A stretch of DNA of 64,000 nucleotides from Arenicola marina (lineage: Eukaryota; Annelida; Polychaeta; Arenicolidae): NCBI GenBank assembly GCA_964019135.1, contig OZ025248.1, positions 38,247,670 through 38,311,669 on the forward strand. The letters are read 5' to 3'. How positions within the stretch are numbered: the first letter of the stretch is position 1; each line of letters starts with the position of its first letter. Shown piece after piece: positions 52,020-63,483 of the stretch. Both the position numbers and the translations under genes were made by a program. The notes beneath the pieces are model-generated. The model saw only the letters and a list, made by a program, of their open reading frames with translations, was not told the DNA's origin and did not search any database.

Positions 52020-53005
52020 GCGTCATCAGTCGGTAGGTGCAGAGTGGTAGAACATGACGAGTGGGTAGGTGCAGAGTGGTGCAATATGACGAGTCGGTAG
52101 GGGCAGAGTGGTACAGCATGACGAGTCGGTAGGTGCAGAGTGGTGCAACATGACGGGTCGGTAGGTGCAGAGTGGTACAACATGACGAGTGGGTAGGTGC
52201 AGAGTGGTGCAATATGACGAGTCGGTAGGGGCAGAGTGGTACAGCATGACGAGTCGGTAGGTGCAGAGTGGTGCAACATGACGAGTCGGTAGGGGCAGAG
52301 TGGTACAACATGAAGAGTCGGTAGGGAAAGAGTGGTACAGCATGACGAGTCGGTAGGGAAAGAGTGGTGCAACATGACGAGTCGTTAGGTGCAAACTGTT
52401 GCAACATGGCGAGTCCGTAGGTGCAGAGTGGTAGAACATGACGAGTCGGTAGGGGCAGAGTGGTACAACATGACGAGTCGGTAGGTCCAGAGTGGTACGA
52501 TATGACGAGTCGGTAGGTGCAGAGTGGTGCGTCATCAGTCGGTAGGTGCAGACGGGTGCAACATGACGAGTTGGTAGGGGCAGAGTGGTGCAACATGACG
52601 AGTTGGTAGGGGCATAGTGGTGCAACATGGCGAGTCGGTAGGTGCCGAGTGGTACAACATGACGAGTGGGTAGGTGCAGAGTGGTGCAATATGACGAGTC
52701 GGTAGGGGCAGAGTGGTACAGCATGACGAGTCGGTAGGTGCAGAGTGGTGCAACATGACGAGTCGGTAGGGGCAGAGTGGTACAACATGAAGAGTCGGTA
52801 GGGAAAGAGTGGTACAGCATGACGAGTCGGTAGGGAAAGAGTGGTGCAACATGACGAGCCGTTAGGTGCAAACTGTTGCAACATGGCGAGTCCGTAGGTG
52901 CAGAGTGGTAGAACATGACGAGTCGGTAGGGGCAGAGTGGTACAACATGACGAGTCGGTAGGTGCAGAGTGGTACAATATGACGAGTCGGTAGGTGCAGA
53001 GTGGT
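52020..53005 (+). repeat. 509-bp + 477-bp A-type module pair
   Basis: Anchors lie at 52,020, 52,529 and 53,006. The doubled version is present here, whereas its collinear A1 partner (3,957-4,465) has only the first module. This adds 477 bp to the A2 copy. Confidence 0.87.
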
Positions 53006-53321
53006 GCGTCATCAGTCGGTAGGTGCAGACGGGTGCAACATGACGAGTCAGTAGGGGTAGAGTGGTACATTATGACGAGTCGGTAGGACAGAGTGGTACA
53101 ACATAGCGTGTCGGTAGGTGCGGAGTGGAACAACATGACGAGTAGGTAGATGCAGAGTGGTGCAACATGACGAGTTGGTAGGGGCAGAGTGGTGCAACAT
53201 GGCGAGTCGGTAGGTGCAGAGTGGTAGAATATGACGAGTCGGTAGGGGCGGAGTGGTACAGCATGACGAATCGGTAGGTGCAGAGTAGTACAATATGACG
53301 AGTCGGTAGGTTCAGAGTGGT
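53006..53321 (+). repeat. 316-bp 10-monomer HOR
   Basis: Anchors lie at 53,006 and 53,322 (GCGTCACCA variant). The next anchor comes after 284 bp, so the second unit of the usual pair has lost one monomer. Confidence 0.85.
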
Positions 53322-55151
53322 GCGTCACCAGTCGGTAGGTGCAGACAGGTGCAACATGACGAGTCAGTAGGGGCAGAGTGGTACATTATGACGAGTCGGT
53401 AGGACAGAGTGGTACAAGATAACGAGTCGGTAGATGCAGAGTGGCACAACATGACGAGTAGTTAGATGCAGAGTGGTGCAACATGACGAGTTGGTAGGGG
53501 CAGAGTGGTGCAACATGGCGAGTCGGTAGGTGCAGAGTGGTAGAATATGACGAGTCGGTAGGGGCAGAGAGGTACAATATGACGAGTCGGTAGGTGAAGA
53601 GTGGGGCGTCATCAGTCGGTAGGTGCAGACAGGTGCAACATGACGAGTTGGTAGGGGCAGACTGATGCAACATGGCGAGTCGGTAGGTGCAGAGTGGTGG
53701 AACAGGACGAGTCGGTAGGTGCAGAGTGGTGCAACATGACGAGTCGTTAGGTGCAGAGTGGTACAACAAGACGATTCGGTAGGTGCAGAGTGGTGCAACA
53801 TGACGAGTTGGTAGGGGCAGAGTGGTACATTATGACGAGTCGGTAGGACAGAGTGGTAGAACATGACGAGTCGGTAGGTGCAGAGTGGTGCAGCATGACG
53901 AGTTGGTAGGGGCAGAGTGGTAGAATATGACGAGTCGGAAGGTGCAGAGTGGTACATGACGAGTCGGTAGGTGCAGAGTGGTGCAACACGACGAGTCGGT
54001 AGGGGCAGAGTGGTACATTATGGCGAGTCGGTAGGACAGAGTGGTAGAACATGACGAGTCGGTAGGGGCAGAGTGTTGCCATATGACGAGTCGGTAGGTG
54101 CAGAGTGGTACAACATGACGAGTCGGTAGGTGCAGAGTTGTACAACATGCCGAGTAGGTAGGTGCAGAGTGGTGCAACATGACGAGTTGGTAGAGGCAGA
54201 GTGTTGCCATATGACGAGTCGGTAGGTGCAGAGTGGTACATGACGAGTCGGTAGGTGCAGAGTGGTGCAACATGACGAGTCAGTAGGGGCAGAGTGGTAC
54301 ATTATGACGAGTCGGTAGGACAGAGTGGTACAATATGACGAGTCGGTAAGTGCCGAGTGGTGAGTCATCAGTCGGTAGGTGCAGACAGGTGCAACATGAC
54401 GAGTTGGTAGGGGCAGAGTGGTGCAACATGGCGAGTCGGTGGGCGCAGAATGGTAGGACATGACGAGTCGGTAGGTGCAGAGTGGTGCAACATGACGAGT
54501 CGTTAGGTGCAGAGTGGTACAACATGACGAGTAAGTAGGTGCAGAGTGGTGCAACATGACGAGTTGGTAGAGGCAGAGTCTTGCCATATGACGAGTCGGT
54601 AGGTGCAGAGTGGTACATGACAAGTCGGTAGGTGCAGAGTGGTGCAACATGACGAGTTGGTAGATGCAGAGGGGTGCAACATGGCGAGTCGGTAGGTGCA
54701 GAGTGGTAGAACATGACGAGTCGGCAGGTGCAGAGTGGTGCATCCTGACGAGTCGTTAGGTGCAGAGTAGTACAACATGACGAGTCGGTAGGTGCAGAGT
54801 GGTACAACAAGACGAGTCGGTAGGTGCAGAGTGGTACAACATGCCGAGTAGGTAGGTGCAGAGTGGTGCAACATGACGAGTCGGTAGGTGCAGAGTGGCA
54901 CATGACGAGTCGGTAGGTGCAGAGTGGTGCAACATGACGAGTCAGTAGTATCAGAGTGGTACATTATGACAAGTCGGTAGGACAGAGTGGTACAATATAA
55001 CGAGTCGGTAGGTGTTGAGTGGTACAACATGACGAGTATGTGGATGCAGAGTGGTTCAACATGACGAGTTGGTAGGGGCAGAGTGGTGCAACATGGCGAG
55101 TCGGTAGGTGCAGAGTGGTAGAATATGACGAGTCGGTAGGTGCAGAGTGGT

Positions 55152-56137
55152 GCGTCATCAGTCGGTAGGTGCAGAGTGGTAAAACATGACGAGTGGGTAG
55201 GTGCAGAGTGGTGCAATATGACGAGTCGGTAGGGGCAGAGTGGTACAGCATGACGAGTCGGTAGGTGCAGAGTGGTGCAACATGACGGGTCGGTAGGTGC
55301 AGAGTGGTACAACATGACGAGTGGGTAGGTGCAGAGTGGTGCAATATGACGAGTCGGTAGGGGCAGAGTGGTACAGCATGACGAGTCGGTAGGTGCAGAG
55401 TGGTGCAACATGACGAGTCGGTAGGGGCAGAGTGGTACAACATGAAGAGTCGGTAGGGAAAGAGTGGTACAGCATGACGAGTCGGTAGGGAAAGAGTGGT
55501 GCAACATGACGAGTCGTTAGGTGCAAACTGTTGCAACATGGCGAGTCCGTAGGTGCAGAGTGGTAGAACATGACGAGTCGGTAGGGGCAGAGTGGTACAA
55601 CATGACGAGTCGGTAGGTGCAGAGTGGTACAATATGACGAGTCGGTAGGTGCAGAGTGGTGCGTCATCAGTCGGTAGGTGCAGACGGGTGCAACATGACG
55701 AGTTGGTAGGGGCAGAGTGGTGCAACATGACGAGTTGGTAGGGGCATAGTGGTGCAACATGGCGAGTCGGTAGGTGCAGAGTGGTACAACATGACGAGTG
55801 GGTAGGTGCAGAGTGGTGCAATATGACGAGTCGGTAGGGGCAGAGTGGTACAGCATGACGAGTCGGTAGGTGCAGAGTGGTGCAACATGACGAGTCGGTA
55901 GGGGCAGAGTGGTACAACATGAAGAGTCGGTAGGGAAAGAGTGGTACAGCATGACGAGTCGGTAGGTGCAGAGTGGTGCAACATGACGAGTCGTTAGGTG
56001 CAAACTGTTGCAACATGGCGAGTCCGTAGGTGCAGAGTGGTAGAACATGACGAGTCGGTAGGGGCAGAGTGGTACAACATGACGAGTCGGTAGGTGCAGA
56101 GTGGTACAATATGACGAGTCGGTAGGTGCAGAGTGGT
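55152..56137 (+). repeat. 509-bp + 477-bp A-type module pair
   Basis: Anchors lie at 55,152, 55,661 and 56,138. It is the partner of 6,740-7,725 (offset 48,412), with the GTTAGGTGCAAACTG marker at 55,516 and 55,993, 477 bp apart. Confidence 0.88.
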
Positions 56138-56769
56138 GCGTCATCAGTCGGTAGGTGCAGACGGGTGCAACATGACGAGTCAGTAGGGGTAGAGTGGTAC
56201 ATTATGAGGAGTCGGTAGGACAGAGTGGTACAACATAGCGTGTCGGTAGGTGCGGAGTGGAACAACATGACGAGTAGGTAGATGCAGAGTGGTGCAACAT
56301 GACGAGTTGGTAGGGGCAGAGTGGTGCAACATGGCGAGTCGGCAGGTGCAGAGTGGTAGAATATGACGAATCGGTAGGGGCGGAGTGGTACAGCATGACG
56401 AATCGGTAGGTGCAGAGTAGTGCAATATGACGAGTCGGTAGGTGCAGAGTGGTGCGTCATCAGTCGGTAGGTGCAGACAGGTGCAACATGACGAGTTGGT
56501 AGGGGCAGAGTGGTACATTATGACGAGTCGGTAGGACAGAGTGGTACAAGATAACGAGTCGGTAGGGGCAGAGTGGCACAACATGACGAGTAGTTAGATG
56601 CAGTGTGGTGCAACATGACGAGTTGGTAGGGGCAGAGTGGTGCAACATGGCGAGTCGGTAGGTGCAGAGTGGTAGAATATGACGAGTCGGTAGGGGCAGA
56701 GAGGTACAGCATGACGAATCGGTAGGTGCAGAGTGGTACAATATGACGAGTCGGTAGGTGAAGAGTGGG
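56138..56769 (+). repeat. 316-bp 10-monomer HOR, two units
   Basis: Anchors lie at 56,138, 56,454 and 56,770. It is the partner of 7,726-8,357 at an offset of 48,412 bp, with the same two-unit order. Monomer 2 of the second unit is GTTGG rather than GTCAG. Confidence 0.88.
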
Positions 56770-57622
56770 GCGTCATCAGTCGGTAGGTGCAGACAGGTGC
56801 AACATGACGAGTTGGTAGGGGCAGACTGATGCAACATGGCGAGTCGGTAGGTGCAGAGTGGTGGAACAGGACGAGTCGGTAGGTGCAGAGTGGTGCAACA
56901 TGACGAGTCGTTAGGTGCAGAGTGGTACAACAAGACGATTCGGTAGGTGCAGAGTGGTGCAACATGACGAGTTGGTAGGGGCAGAGTGGTACATTATGAC
57001 GAGTCGGTAGGACAGAGTGGTAGAACATGACGAGTCGGTAGGTGCAGAGTGGTACAACATGACGAGTAGGTAGATGCAAAGTGGTGCAACATGACGAGTT
57101 GGTAGGGGCAGTGTGGTGCAACATGGCGAGTCGGTAGGTGCAGAGTGGTAGAATATGACGAGTCGGTAGGTGCAGAGTGGTACAATATGACGAGTCGGTC
57201 TGTGCAGAGTGGTGCGTCATCATTCGGTAGGTGCAGAGTGGTAGAACATGACGAGTCGGTAGGGGCAGAGTGGTGCAACATGACGAGTCGGTAGGTGCAG
57301 AGTGGTGCAAGATGAAGAGTCAGTAGGGGCAGAGTGGTACATTATGACGAGTCGGTAGGACAGAGTGGTACAACATGCCGAGTAGGTAGGCTCAGAGTGG
57401 TGCGTCATCAGTCGGTAGGTGCAGACGGGTGCAACATGACGAGTTGGTAGGGGCAGAGAGGTGCAACATGACGAGTTGGTAGGGGCAGAGTGGTGCAACA
57501 TGGCGAGTCGGTAGGTGCAGAGTGGTAAAATATGACGAGTCGGTAGGGGAAGAGTGGTACAGCATGACGAATCAGTAGGTGCAGAGTGGTACAATATGAC
57601 GAGTCGGTAGGTGCAGCGTGGT

Positions 57623-57938
57623 GCGTCATCAGTCGGTAGGTGCAGACAGGTGCAACATGACGAGTCAGTAGGGGCAGAGTGGTACATTATGACGAGTCGG
57701 TAGGAGAGAGTGGTACAACATAGCGTGTCGGTAGGTGCGGAGTGGAACAACATGACGAGTAGGTAGATGCAGAGTGGTGCAACATGACGAGTTGGTAGGG
57801 GCAGAGTGGTGCAACATGGCGAGTCGGTAGGTGCAGAGTGGTAGAATATGACGAGTCGGTAGGGGCAGAGTGGTACAGCATGACGAATCGGTAGGTGCAG
57901 AGTAGTACAATATGACGAGTCGGTAGGTGCAGAGTGGT
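57623..57938 (+). repeat. 316-bp 10-monomer HOR
   Basis: Anchors lie at 57,623 and 57,939. It is the partner of 10,781-11,096 (offset 46,842), and is found again at 62,298-62,613 (offset 4,675). Confidence 0.87.
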
Positions 57939-58729
57939 GCGTCATCAGTCGCTAGGTGCAGACAGGTGCAACATGACGAGTCAGTAGGGGCAGAGTGGTA
58001 CATTATGACGAGTCGGTAGGACAGAGTGGTACAACATAACGAGTCGGTAGATGCAGAGTGGCACAACATGACGAGTTGTTAGATGCAGAGTGGTGCAACA
58101 TGACGAGTTGCTAGGGGCAGAGTGGTGCAACATGGCGAGTCGGTAGGTGCAGAGTGGTAGAATATGACGAGTCGGTAGGGGCAGAGTGATACAACAAGAC
58201 GATTCGGTAGGTGCAGAGTGGTGCAACATGACGAGTTGGTAGGGGCAGAGCGGTACATTATGACGAGTCGGTATTACAGAGTGGTAGAACATGACGAGTC
58301 GGTAGGTGCAGAGTGGTGCAGCATGACGAGTTGGTAGGGGCAGAGTGGTAGAATATGACGAGTCGGTAGGTGCAGAGTGGTACATGACGAGTCGGTAGGT
58401 GCAGAGTGGTGCAACACGACGAGTCGGTAGGGGCAGAGTGGTACATTATGACGAGTCGGTAGGGCAGAGTGGTAGAACATGACGAGTTGGTAGGGGCAGA
58501 GTGGTGCAACATGACGAGTTGGTAGATGCAGACTGGTGCAACATGGCGAGTCGGTAGGTGCAGAGTGGTAGAACATGACGAGTCGGCAGGTGCAGAGTGG
58601 TGCATCCTGACGAGTCGTTAGGTGCAGAGTAGTACAACATGACGAGTCGGTAGGTGCAGAGTGGTACAACAAGACGAGTCGGTAGGTGCAGAGTGGTACA
58701 ACATGCCGAGTAGGTAGGTGCAGAGTGGG

Positions 58730-59045
58730 GCGTCATCAGTCGGTAGGTGCAGACAGGTGCAACATGACGAGTTGGTAGCTCCAGAGTGGTACATTATGAC
58801 GAGTCGGTAGGACAGAGTGGTACAACATAACGAGTCGGTAGATGCAGAGTGGCACATCATGACGAGTTGTTAGATGCAGAGTGGTGCAACATGACGAGTT
58901 GCTAGGGGCAGAGTGGTGCAACATGGCGAGCCGGTAGGTGCAGAGTGGTAGAATATGACGAGTCGGTAGGGGCAGAGAGGTACAGCATGACGAATCGGTA
59001 GGTGCAGAGTGGTACAATATGACTAGTCGGTAGGTGCAGAGTGGG
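58730..59045 (+). repeat. 316-bp 10-monomer HOR
   Basis: Anchors lie at 58,730 and 59,046. It is the partner of 11,888-12,203 at an offset of 46,842, sharing its unusual TAGCTCC/TAGCTGC monomer 2. Confidence 0.85.
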
Positions 59046-62000
59046 GCGTCATCAGTCGGTAGGTGCAGACAGGTGCAACATGACGAGTTGGTAGGGGCAG
59101 ACTGATGCAACATGGCGAGTCGGTAGGTGCAGAGTGGTGGAACAGGACGAGTCGGTAGGTGCAGAGTGGTGCAACATGACGAGTCGTTAGGTGCAGAGTG
59201 GTACAACAAGACGATTCGGTAGGTGCAGAGTGGTGCAACATGACGAGTTGGTAGGGGCAGAGCGGTACATTATGACGAGTCGGTATTACAGAGTGGTAGA
59301 ACATGACGGTTCGGTAGGTGCAGAGTGGTGCAGCATGACGAGTTGGTAGGGGCAGAGTGGTAGAATATGACGAGTCGGTAGGTGCAGAGTGGTACATGAC
59401 GAGTCGGTAGGTGCAGAGTGGTGCAACACGACGAGTCGGTAGGGGCAGGGTGGTACATTATGACGAGTCGGTAGGGCAGAGTGGTAGAACATGACGAGTT
59501 GGTAGGGGCAGAGTGGTGCAACATGACGAGTTGGTAGATGCAGAGTGGTGCAACATGGCGAGTCGGTAGGTGCAGAGTGGTACAACAAGACGAGTCGGTA
59601 GGTGCAGAGTGGTACAACATGCCGAGTAGGTAGGTGCAGAGTGGTGCAACATGACGAGTTGGTAGAGGCAGAGTGTTGCCATATGACGAGTCGGTAGGTG
59701 CAGAGTGGTGCAACATGACGAGTCAGTAGGGGCAGAGTGGTACATTATAACGAGTCGGTAGGACAGAGTGGTACAATATGACGAGTCGGTAGGTGCCGAG
59801 TGGCGCGTCATCGGTCGGTAGGTGCAGACAGGTGCAACATGACGAGTTGGTAGGGGCAGAGTGGTGCAACATGGCGAGTCGGTGGGCGCAGAATGGTAGG
59901 ACATGACGAGTCGGTAGGTGCAGAGTGGTCCAACATGACGAGTCGTTAGGTGCAGAGTGGTACAACATGACGAGTAAGTAGGTGCAGAGTGGTGCAACAT
60001 GACGAGTTGGTAGAGGCAGAGTCTTGCCATATGACGAGTCGGTAGGTGCAGAATGGTACATGACGAGTCGGTAGGTGCAGAGTGGTGCAACATGACGAGT
60101 CAGTAGGGGCAGAGTGGTACATTATAACGAGTCGGTAGGAGAGAGTGGTACAACATAACGAGTCGGTAGGTGCAGAGTGGTACAACATGACGAGTAGGTA
60201 GATGCAAAGTGGTGCAACATGACGAGTTGATAGGGGCAGAGTGGTGCAACATGGCGAGTCGGTAGGTGCAGAGTGGTACAATATGACGAGTCGGTAGGGG
60301 CAGAGTGGTACAGCATGACGAGTCGGTAGGTGCAGAGTGGTACAATATGACGAGTCGGTAGGTGCAGAGTCGTGCGTCATCAGTCGGTAGGTGCAGAGTG
60401 GTACAATATGACGAGTCGGTAGGTGCAGAGTCGTGCGTCATCAGTCGGTAGGTGCAGACAGGTGCAACATAACGAGTTGGTAGGGGCAGAGTGGTGCAAC
60501 ATGGCGAGTCGGTAGGTGCAGAGTGGTAGGACATGACGAATCGGTAGGTGCAGAATGGTGCAACATGACGAGTCGTTAGGTGCAGAGTGGTACAACATGA
60601 CGAGTAGGTAGGTGCAGAGTGGCGCAACATGACGAGTTGGTAGGGGCAGCGTGTTGCCATATGACGAATCGGTAGGTGCAGAGTGGTGCAACATGACGAG
60701 TCAGTAGTATCAGAGTGGTACATTATGACAAGTCGGTAGGACAGAGTGGTACAATATAACGTGTCGGTAGGTGCTGAGTGGTACAACATGACGAGTAGGT
60801 AGATGCAGAGTGGTGCAACATGACGAGTTGGTAGGGGCAGAGTGGTGCAACATGGCGAGTCGGTAGGTGCAGAGTGGTAGAATATGACGAGTCGGTAGGT
60901 GCAGAGTGGTGCGTCATCAGTCGGTAGGTGCAGAGTGGTAGAACATGACGAGTGGGTAGGTGCAGAGTGGTGCAATATGACGAGTCGGTAGGGGCAGAGT
61001 GGTACAGCATGACGAGTCGGTAGGTGCAGAGTGGTGCAACATGACGGGTCGGTAGGTGCAGAGTGGTACAACATGACGAGTGGGTAGGTGCAGAGTGGTG
61101 CAATATGACGAGTCGGTAGGGGCAGAGTGGTACAGCATGACGAGTCGGTAGGTGCAGAGTGGTGCAACATGACGAGTCGGTAGGGGCAGAGTGGTACAAC
61201 ATGAAGAGTCGGTAGGGAAAGAGTGGTACAGCATGACGAGTCGGTAGGGAAAGAGTGGTGCAACAAGACGAGTCGTTAGGTGCAAACTGTTGCAACATGG
61301 CGAGTCCGTAGGTGCAGAGTGGTAGAACATGACGAGTCGGTAGGTGCAGAGTGGTACAACATGCCGAGTAGGTAGGTGCAGAGTGGTGCAACATGACGAG
61401 TTGGTAGAAGCAGAGTGTTGCCATATGAGGAGTCGGTAGGTGCAGAGTGGTACATGACGAGTCGGTAGGGGCAGAGTGGTGCAACATGACGAGTCAGTAG
61501 GGGCAGAGTGGTACATTATAACGAGTCGGTAGGACAGAGTGGTACAATATGACGAGTCGGTAGGTGCCGAGTGGTACATGACGAGTCGGTAGGTGCAGAG
61601 TGGCACATGACGAGTCGGTAGGTGCAGAGTGGTGCAACATGACGAGTCAGTAGGGGCAGAGTGGTACATTATAACGAGTCGGTAGGAGAGAGTGGTACAA
61701 CATAACGAGTCGGTAGGTGCAGAGTGGTACAACATGACGAGTAGGTAGATGCAAAGTGGTGCAACATGACGAGTTGGTAGGGGCAGTGTGGTGCAACATG
61801 GCGAGTCGGTAGGTGCAGAGTGGTAGAATATGACGAGTCGGTAGGTGCAGAGTGGTACAATATGACGAGTCGGTAGGTGCAGAGTGGTGCGTCATCATTC
61901 GGTAGGTGCAGAGTGGTAGAACATGACGAGTCGGTAGGGGCAGAGTGGTGCAACATGACGAGTCGGTAGGTGCAGAGTGGTGCAAGATGAAGAGTCAGTA

Positions 62001-62297
62001 GGGGCAGAGTGGTACATTATGACGAGTCGGTAGGACAGAGTGGTACAACATGCCGAGTAGGTAGGCGCAGAGTGGTGCGTCATCAGTCGGTAGGTGCAGA
62101 CGGGTGCAACATGACGAGTTGGTAGGGGCAGAGAGGTGCAACATGACGAGTTGGTAGGGGCAGAGTGGTGCAACATGGCGAGTCGGTAGGCGCAGAGTGG
62201 TAAAATATGACGAGTCGGTAGGGGAAGAGTGGTACAGCATGACGAATCAGTAGGTGCAGAGTGGTACAATATGACGAGTCGGTAGGTGCAGCGTGGT

Positions 62298-62613
62298 GCG
62301 TCATCAGTCGGTAGGTGCAGACAGGTGCAACATGACGAGTCAGTAGGGGCAGAGTGGTACATTATGACGAGTCGGTAGGAGAGAGTGGTACAACATAGCG
62401 TGTCGGTAGGTGCGGAGTGGAACAACATGACGAGTAGGTAGATGCAGAGTGGTGCAACATGACGAGTTGGTAGGGGCAGAGTGGTGCAACATGGCGAGTC
62501 GGTAGGTGCAGAGTGGTAGAATATGACGAGTCGGTAGGGGCAGAGTGGTACAGCATGACGAATCGGTAGGTGCAGAGTAGTACAATATGACGAGTCGGTA
62601 GGTGCAGAGTGGT
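62298..62613 (+). repeat. 316-bp 10-monomer HOR
   Basis: Anchors lie at 62,298 and 62,614. It is the AGCGTGTCGG type with TAGGAGAG at monomer 3, as at 10,781 and 57,623. Confidence 0.87.
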
Positions 62614-63443
62614 GCGTCATCAGTCGGTAGGTGCAGACAGGTGCAACATGACGAGTCAGTAGGGGCAGAGTGGTACATTATGACGAGTCGGTAGGACAGA
62701 GTGGTACAACATAACGAGTCGGTAGATGCAGAGTGGCACAACATGACGAGTTGTTAGATGCAGAGTGGTGCAACATGACGAGTTGGTAGGGGCAGAGTGG
62801 TGCAACATGGCGAGTCGGTAGGTGCAGAGTGGTAGAATATGACGAGTCGGTAGGGGCAGAGTGGTACAACAAGACGATTCGGTAGGTGCAGAGTGGTGCA
62901 ACATGACGAGTTGGTAGGGGCAGAGCGGTACATTATGACGAGTCGGTATTACAGAGTGGTAGAACATGACGAGTTGGTAGGGGCAGAGTGGTGCAACATG
63001 ACGAGTTGGTAGATGCAGAGTGGTGCAACATGGCGAGTCGGTAGGTGCAGAGTGGTAGAACATGACGAGTCGGCAGGTGCAGAGTGGTGCATCCTGACGA
63101 GTCGTTAGGTGCAGAGTAGTACAACATGACGAGTCGGTAGGTGCAGAGTGGTACAACAAGACGAGTCGGTAGGTGCAGAGTGGTACAACATGCCGAGTAG
63201 GTAGGTGCAGAGTGGTGCAACATGACGAGTTGGTAGAGGCAGAGTGTTGCCATATGACGAGTCGGTAGGTGCAGAGTGGTGCAACATGACGCGTCAGTAG
63301 GGGCAGAGTGGTACATTATAACGAGTCGGTAGGACAGAGTGGTACAATATGACGAGTCGGTAGGTGCCGAGTGGCGCGTCATCGGTCGGTAGGTGCAGAC
63401 AGGTGCAACATGACAAGTTGGTAGGGGCAGAGTGGTGCAACAT

Positions 63444-63483
63444 GACGAGTCGGTGGGCGCAGAATGGCAGAGTGGTGCAACAT
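63444..63483 (+). repeat. Aberrant 40-bp monomer
   Basis: GACGAG starts lie at 63,444 and 63,484, 40 bp apart. Homologous stretches (for example at 13,023-13,086) have two monomers of 64 bp here, so 24 bp is missing and AGAATGG runs straight into CAGAGTGG. This is one of few length changes that is neither 1, 3 nor a whole monomer. Confidence 0.75.

Larger units (their letters stand above)
48349..60328 (+). repeat. Collinear copy of domain A1 (1-13,486)
   Basis: Offsets between the copies step as 48,348 (1-1,697), 48,411 (to 3,201), 48,063, 48,540, 48,444, 48,412 (to 8,641) and 46,842 (10,212-13,486), with order preserved. The steps correspond to identifiable indels: 63 bp near 1,698, the 412-bp duplication in A1, the extra 477-bp module in A2, and the 1,570-bp segment in A1. 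Between indels the copies differ at scattered bases only. The match ends at 60,328, exactly where A1 passes into domain B. Confidence 0.87.
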
